NCBI RefSeq assembly: GCF_005239225.2 | Contig: NC_133299.1 | Coordinates: 5,832,967-5,896,966 of the forward strand | Direction of reading: 5' to 3' | DNA from: Populus alba | Lineage: Eukaryota; Streptophyta; Magnoliopsida; Malpighiales; Salicaceae | DNA: 64,000 nt | In this document: in pieces, positions 57,301 to 64,000 of the stretch | Numbering within the stretch: position 1 is the stretch's first letter | How the letters are laid out: every line of letters starts with the position of its first letter | The notes under the pieces: model-generated | Databases searched by the model: none | What the model was told of the DNA's origin: nothing | Seen by the model: only the letters and a program-made list of their open reading frames with translations | Made by a program: the position numbers and the translations under genes

Positions 57301-60300
57301 GAAGCCTTTTACGTTGGACAATCTGTTCGTAGTAATATACTCGATGTTGGTGAACTATCCGAGACTAAAATTTCTCAGATTGTTGTCATTGGACTATTTA
57401 TCTATTATTTATTTATGGCTGTTTCCAGGTTAACAATGAAACAAGCAGAATAACAGTGTCTTTGAAGCAGTCATGCTGCTCATCTACAGATGCATGCTTT
57501 CTTCAAGAATACTTTCTCTTAGAGAACAAGGTAAAATTAAATGTGCTATATTTAATTTATTGTTTTCTGTTCCCTCCAGTTTCAAAGACAAAATATTTGT
57601 TGTAGGATCCCGTTAACTTCAGATTGCCATGCAAATGCATTGTATTTCTCACATTCTGCTTGATTGTCTAACACCCCCCAACCCCCCCCCCCCCACCCAC
57701 CCCCCAGATTGCTGATCTGCAATCTTCAGATTCTAAAGGTCGTGACTTGAAGTGGGTTGAAGGATTTCATATTGGCAGCACCATTGAGGGAAAAATTCAG
57801 GAGTCAAAGGAATTCGGTGTTGTTGTCAGTTTTGAGAAACATAATGATGTTTTTGGTTTTGTTTCTCATCACCAGTGTAAGTTATTTATTTCTTTTCATT
57901 ACCATGTGAATGCTTTTCTTGATATGTGTTGCTTGCTTTATTAATATTTACGAACTACTAATCCTTTATTCATTATAATCACTTTAGTAGGTGGAGCAAT
58001 TGTGAAAGCAGGTGCAAATGTTCGAGCTGCTGTTCTTGATGTTGCCAAGACAGAACGCCTTGTTGATTTATCTCTAAAGCTTGAGTTTTTGGATAAATCA
58101 AGAGACAAAAGTTCTAACAGCTTAACTCACAAGAAGGTTGAGTCCTGCTTAAAGTTTCTTTACACCCAAATATGTACTAAAGAAGTTTAAAGAATAAGCT
58201 TTCATGTCATCTCCTTCGCATTTTCATTTGTGCTGGTTAAGGCCTGTATATGTGTTTCTTTCCTTGCTTGTTTTTTGTTTTTGTCATGTTTGAGACTGAT
58301 ACACAATATTCCTGATTTTAGAAACGAAAAGGAGAGATGTCAAAGGACTTGGAGGTGCACCAAACAGTAAATGCAGTTGTTGAGATTGTGAAAGAAAATT
58401 ACCTGGCAAGTACTGTTAAATCTGATGATATATTGTGGTCAATAATATTTTTATTTTTACTTATTGTATTCCTGCTGATAGCAGGTTCTGTCAATTCCTG
58501 AGCATAACTATGCCATAGGTTATGCGTCGGTATCAGACTATAATACACAAAAGATATCTCAGAAACAATTTCTGAATGGACAAAGGCAAGTATGATTTTG
58601 GCGAATAATCCTTACAGTATATATTTGCCTGTCATCATTTTTCTTTTTCTTAGAAGTTTGGGCATTTGAATGGGTGGAAGCTCTTAATAAAATTTTGTAA
58701 AGCTTGACAAGTGTATAAAATTTTATAAAACTTGGCCGTTGCCTGTAAGATTCAACATTTGCATTTATTTTCTAGTTTATACTCTACAAAAGTGTTATGA
58801 TTGCTTTGTTTAAACTTCATGATCTGTCATGGCTTATGTGATGCAGCGTTAGTGCCACAGTTATGGCTCTTCCAACCCCTTCTACTGCAGGGAGGTTGCT
58901 TTTGCTTCTGAAATCTATTAGTGAGGTGACTGAGACATCCAGTTCAAAGAAGGCCAAGAGAAAGTCTAGCTGTAATGTTGGATCCCTGGTTCAGGCAGAG
59001 GTACTTCACATGATTCTATTGTTTATGGGGGTGGTTTTTTCCAAATGCACTGTTTATATTCAACCCTGTTCTGATTGTGTAGGCTTAAATATATGTTTTA
59101 CTTTTGTGATATTGTTTTTTAGATTACTGAAATCAAGCCTCTTGAAATGAGATTGAAATTCGGTATTGGTTTCCGTGGAAGGATTCATATAACAGAGGTG
59201 AATGCTCTGAATAATTTGATTTCAACATTTTTAATTTCATTTTTTTGGGCAACCTTCACACGCAGCTTGATTTGGTTGTTCTCTAATTAGTGGGCGAATT
59301 TTAATTTGCTCTTTTTTTTTCTCAATCTCATGCACAGGTCAACGATAATTGTCTTTTGGAGAATCCATTTAGCAACTTCAGAGTTGGCCAAACAGTGTCT
59401 GCGAGGATTATTGCTAAGGCTGGTCAATCTGACAATAAAAAAAGTCAGCTGTGGGATTTGTCTATCAAACCAAAAATGCTTGAAGGTAGAATGATTTCTG
59501 GAATTTTTTTCATAACCTTGTCTCCTTTGAGCCTGCCACTGGCTTGCACTAAGATGAAGCTGTGATGGGAAAAGGAGGGGTTGGTGTAATCTAATAATGA
59601 CCTTTTAAGTAAAATCTTGATTTTGATTAAGCTTAAGGCACATTGGATTCTCACTGCTTGGCATTTCTAATGTCAAGGCCAACTTTCTATGGTATCATGT
59701 GCATTGCATTGTTCCTTGTATTGAAATTTCTTATAGGTCACTATATGCTTGGTTTTTGTCTGATTTGTTTTGGAGAGGCTCGAATCCAAGACCTCTTACT
59801 GGGTCTGGTGGCATGGATGCCACTTGAGCTACAAGCTCATTGGTATTATTTTCTTGACAGATTCTTTTTTGCTAATCAAATTGTCTAAATTTGATCACAT
59901 CAGCTACAGCATTACAAGGACACATTTCTCAATCTTTCAGCTCTGTGTACCAAAGCATTCCGTACCATGTGTCAAACTTTAAACAAATCACTTTAGGCAT
60001 GGGTGCGTATGTGTGTGTTGTTTTAGCACGCCATTCCAGTTATCATGTGAAAATACGTGTTAAAGCAATTAATAGCCATAGTGCCTTCAGATCACATCCT
60101 TTTTCTCAATCTTATCAAGAATCCCTTAACTGCTGCTTCCTTCTGCTCTGTTTCATTGAATCACAATACCTTGTGGCTTCAATCCAAACATCAACACTAT
60201 GGTGCTGATTATTCTTGAATAGAGTATTTGTGAGGCTGCCTAGCAACATTTCATTGTTAGATGGAATTTTCTATTTTTATTCTTTGTAGATGCTTTGATA

Positions 60301-63300
60301 CCCATGGAATTTTCGGGGACTTCAATCTGTTTCAATGACTGTTTTGCAACCACTTTGTTTGCACAAATGTCATTGTTCTAACTCCACTTCCTTCCTTTCC
60401 TTTTAATTCCTTTTTTTTCCATCACTGCTTTTTTCTTGGTCTTGCTACTCTCTGAAGCTTGAAACTTTGGTTGGGTGAGTGATTTGTTTATATCTATTGA
60501 TTAGAATTGTCTGCTTAACTGGCGAAGACAGCTTCTTCTTTTTTAGTAGTGCTTTGGAGAAATATCTGTAGCATTAGCTGTACTTTTTAACTGTGTTTTA
60601 TTGCTCTGTTTGTAATCAAACCTACTTACCTCTCATGGATCTGAAATCCAATTGCATTGCAGATTCGTGCACGATAGAGGATAAACTTGTGCCCAAGGAA
60701 TACGAGTTTTCATCTGGGCAACGCGTCTCTGGTTATGTATATAAAGTGGACGGTGAATGGGCCTGGTTAACAATATCTCGACATTTGAAGGCAAAGCTTT
60801 TTGTTCTCGACAGTGCTTGTGAACCTATTGAGCTTCAAGAATTCCAAAAAAGATTCTATGTTGGGAAGGCCGTGACTGGTCATGTTTTGAACTATAACAA
60901 GGAGAAAGCATCACTACGGTTGGCGCTCCATCCATTTGCTGCCTCTCAAACTCTTGTTGATGGGGGAGCTCCAGTTATGGATGACCTACAGAGTAATGCT
61001 CCCTGGGACAATGTTACTGCTCATATTCAAGAAGGAGATATTGTAGGTGGTAGAATTTCCAAGATACTTCCAGGTGTTGGTGGATTGCTGGTGCAACTTG
61101 GTCCTCATATACATGGCAGGGTTCATTTTACCGAACTTCAAGACTCGTGGGTTCCTGATCCATTGTCTGCATACAAAGAAGGTCAATTTGTCAAATCCAA
61201 GGTCCTAGAGATAAGCCATCCAGTCAAGGGTACCATCCACATCGATCTGTCATTACGTTTATCTTTGAATGGCTTGCTTGGTCAAAATTCAGCAGAGTTC
61301 TCGAATAATCAGTAAGTCTTGGAGCTTTATGAATTCCTAATATTGCTCTCATCTTATTAGTATCAGTGTTGAACAACTGATTAGGAGGGGGCTGCTAAAC
61401 TATTTTGTAATTTTTTCTGGTTTGTCTAGGTGTTGAGGTGCCTTTCACTTAATGAAAATGAAATGATGAACTCGGTACTTTTATTCCTTACAAAATAGGA
61501 ACTCGCTTTGGATTGACTGCTGTATCCAATCTTTGTGTGTTAGTCTATTTAGAAACAGTGGGTCCATGTTTGTATGCATCTGTAGGAAACTAGGAATACT
61601 ATCTTCAGCTAGGTTCTATTTTTGACAGGGACCACTTTGGTTGATTTTAACACAGAAAAATACTATGTATTGATATTGTCTTTGATTGAAGCTGAAAAGC
61701 TTTGTGATGCTGCTACAATTAATATAAGAGCGCACACATAATTCTATAATTCTTATTCTATCCTCTTCCTTTCCTTTTGTTTAAAGTTGAATCTAGTGCA
61801 TCCTAAACCCTGCTCAGCTAGTAGCCTACATTTAAGTTCTGCCATTTCTCATGCTCATAAATTTCAACACTCAAGGCCCTAGCTACTGGAATTTTGGTGA
61901 CTGGAACCTAGGACAAATGTCAGCATGACAAACCACAAAAGCTTCTGGTTCTGTAACACCGCCAAACAAAAGTTTCTGTTTAAATTCACTTATGTGACTA
62001 AACATGCAGGAGGGCTAGGCCTTTGTGATTTTAGATCTCTTAATAAGCTCCTATTCTGGTCTTCTCTGCAATCTCCTGTTTTTAATACTACATTACATGT
62101 TTGACAGGGATGCTCCCAGCAAACGTGTGGATAAGATTGAGGATCTACAACCTGACATGGTTGTGCAGGTAAGAGATAGGTTCCTCTTCTTAATATGCTC
62201 TTGTATTATATTCTTTTTCTCTTTCTGTCTCTTGATTACTTGGGCATATTGCTTGGTATCATGTTTGTTTAATCCATTCTCTAAATTTGGCAGGGTTATG
62301 TTAAGAATGTTTCATCAAAAGGATGTTTCATTTCACTTTCAAGGAAACTTGATGCAAAAATTCTCCTCTCAAATCTGTCTGAGGGATATATTGATGATCC
62401 TGAAAAAGAATTCCCCATCGGGAAACTTTTAACTGGCCGGTAATTTTTTCTCCATTCTTCCTATTTTGTTGGCTGAAAAAATGTGATGTTTTATGATGGA
62501 TTTTATGCGAGGAAATGTACTTAGAAGCTTGATTGCAGGGTACTATCTGTGGAGCATCTATCAAAGCGAATTGAAGTTACCTTGAAATCGAGCGTAAGCA
62601 ACGTGTCAAAATCTGAAAAGAGTGACCTGAGTCGCCTACATGTTGGGGAAATAATTTCTGGCAGGATTAAACGGGTGGAATCATATGGGTTGTTTATCGC
62701 ACTTGACCACACAAATTTGGTAATTACTAACCCATTTCAAAATTGCTTATATGGTGGCCCAATAAATGGATTTAAATTTTCCAGTAACATCTGATCCATC
62801 GTGTTAGTTTATAATTTAATTGTCCCTATTTGAGGTGTATCTTCAACTATATCTTGCGTGTGTTTGCTGGTATCTTATTTTATTTTTAAGAAAAAAACAA
62901 GTTTTTTTTTAAGCAGCTATGATGCTTTCATCTCTGTGTATGATCTCTGACCTCATATGCTTATGGTTTTAATTTTATCCTATTTGTTTGCATAGGTTGG
63001 ATTGTGTCATGTGTCACAGCTTTTGGATCATATTGGTAACATTGAATCGAAATATAAAGCTGGGGAGAAGGTTACAGCAAAGATTTTGAAGGTAGATTTC
63101 CCTTTTCTTGTAATAGAAAATAATTGGGTTTTTGTTAATTATATTCTAGTTAGACCGGTAATTACTGGATCAGTATTAATATCATTTCACAGATTCATAT
63201 GACTGATATCAAAAGTTTCCTTCCCAGTTAGATCATGCAACTTTGCTACGGACTTCCAACAAGCTCTTTTAATAAATTATTTTAGTGTAACAAAAAAGAA

Positions 63301-64000
63301 CTGTCTTATTAAGCAAGTCCCGCTGTATTTTTGTTTGGAATGGAATTTTCTCGGCTTACATGCTACTGTCCATGTACTACTTTCCTCAGGTGGATGAGGA
63401 AAGGCGCCGAATCTCTCTTGGAATGAAGAACTTAGATGTTCGGGATGATATGAACTCTTCAAAAGAAGAATCTGATGAAGAAATGAGTGAAAATGAATCT
63501 ATGGATGACAGCAATGCTCAAATAAAAATAATTCCGGAGAGCAGTTTGCTTGGTATCCATAACATTGATGTTGAATGCCAGAATGAAGGTTCAATTCTTG
63601 CCCAAGCAGAATCCAGGGCCTCAATTCCTCCGCTTGAGGTCACACTTGATGACATGGAGCACTCTCATCCAGATGATGTCCTTTTTCAAAACCAAGGGCA
63701 TATTGACGAGGCAGACACTATGGTTAAGAAGAATAAACAAGAAAAGAAGAAACCAAAGAAATTGAGGTCCATTTAACAGACACTAGTTGATTTCCCTTCC
63801 ATAATAAAAGGCTAGTAGGCTGGATGTTTATCATTTTCTTCTGCTCAAATTTGTCATTATTGTTGAAAACCATCTGTGCAGTGAGCAAGAAATTAGTGCT
63901 GCTGAAGAGAGACGGCTAGAGGAAGATGAACCAAGGACTGCTGATGAATTTGAGATGGTGATTCGAAGCTCTCCCAATAACAGTTTTCTTTGGATAGCAT
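48308..64000 (+). CDS. RRP5: rRNA biogenesis protein RRP5 (PDCD11 homologue), cut by right window edge
   Basis: Large nucleolar factor for pre-rRNA processing in both ribosomal subunits. Exons: 48308-48497, 48683-48900, 48998-49138, 49273-49443, 50775-50874, 51021-51139, 51240-51362, 51519-51590, 51997-52089, 52615-52728, 52854-52976, 53261-53446, 53577-53651, 53921-54057, 55149-55283, 55725-55870, 55955-56020, 56557-56663, 56822-56902, 57271-57345, 57429-57530, 57708-57876, 57988-58136, 58322-58405, 58485-58585, 58847-59000, 59123-59197, 59338-59485, 60663-61311, 62108-62168, 62294-62439, 62539-62719, 62996-63091, 63390-63766 and 63882-64000+. They join in frame for about 1,694 residues. The Lys/Gln-rich N-terminus (1-130) looks like a nucleolar signal. 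From about residue 137, roughly 15 S1-like repeats follow (e.g. GYVKNVSSKGCFISLSRKLD). An acidic linker (residues 1540-1660) leads to SSPNNSFLWIA, the start of the HAT repeats. Introns 14, 24 and 25 begin with GC. Very confident in family; a few junctions are less certain. Confidence 0.93.
57671..57707 (+). other. Poly-C tract forming the polypyrimidine tract of RRP5 intron 21
   Basis: C-runs of 6, 14, 3 and 6 bases separated by single or double A lead directly into the AG acceptor at 57706-57707. Most plant introns use U-rich tracts here. The opposite strand is G-run rich and could form a quadruplex. Confidence 0.8.
59777..59831 (-). mobile_element. tRNA-like SINE head in an RRP5 intron (putative)
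   Basis: Read on minus, TAGCTCAAGTGGC (59831-59819) fits a pol III A box and GGATTCGAGCC (59787-59777) fits a B box, about 31 bases apart as in tRNA-derived SINEs. It lies in the 1.18 kb intron 28 (59486-60662), antisense to RRP5. The body and 3' end of the element were not delimited, so this is a partial call. Confidence 0.4.

Overview
The window is nuclear DNA of a flowering plant. All genes are split by AT-rich GT-AG introns with short exons, and the gene set includes plant-specific families: an MS2-type plastid fatty acyl reductase, a DUF620 protein, an SC35-like SR splicing factor and a plant-type PP2A catalytic subunit. The repeat style (poplar-like AT-rich foldback elements, purine-rich tracts, a hAT-type element with AACCGAACCG subterminal motifs) suggests a woody eudicot, plausibly Populus or another Salicaceae. 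That species guess is inference; no search was run.

Layout from left to right. (1) 61-4339, minus: 5' part of a DDX3-type DEAD-box RNA helicase, cut by the left edge, with a complete non-autonomous hAT-type element in its longest intron. (2) 4590-8750: repeat-rich spacer with ~100 bp tandem units. (3) 8918-13369, plus: complete 11-exon PP2A catalytic subunit gene (313 aa). (4) 13874-18003, minus: complete 8-exon lipid phosphate phosphatase of the long-chain-base-phosphate phosphatase type (407 aa), convergent with PP2A. (5) 18.1-28.6 kb: gene-free DNA with a decayed Copia retrotransposon, purine-rich repeats and a perfect 140 bp duplication. (6) 28661-31594, minus: complete 9-exon MS2/FAR2-like reductase (610 aa). 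(7) 34301-37712, minus: 3-exon DUF620 gene (359 aa) with one GC-AG intron. (8) 37.8-44.1 kb: AT-rich repeats, including a ~212 bp tandem duplication. (9) 44117-46114, minus: SC35-like SR splicing factor (210 aa) with a 5'UTR intron. (10) 48308-64000, plus: the large pre-rRNA processing factor RRP5. Thirty-five exons are resolved and code for about 1,694 residues with about 15 S1 repeats; the gene runs off the right edge just as the C-terminal HAT repeats begin.

The genes do not form a pathway. Three (helicase, SR protein, RRP5) act in RNA metabolism, two (LPP, FAR) in lipid metabolism and one in phosphorylation signalling. Exon boundaries were set by hand from splice consensus, reading phase and known family sequence, and every junction listed keeps the frame. 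I saw no tRNA or rRNA genes, no CRISPR array and no obvious new multi-gene system. The best leads are a miRNA-like foldback in a PP2A intron, a cluster of frame-proven GC-AG introns in RRP5, the intact hAT insertion with its target duplication, and several recent local duplications.
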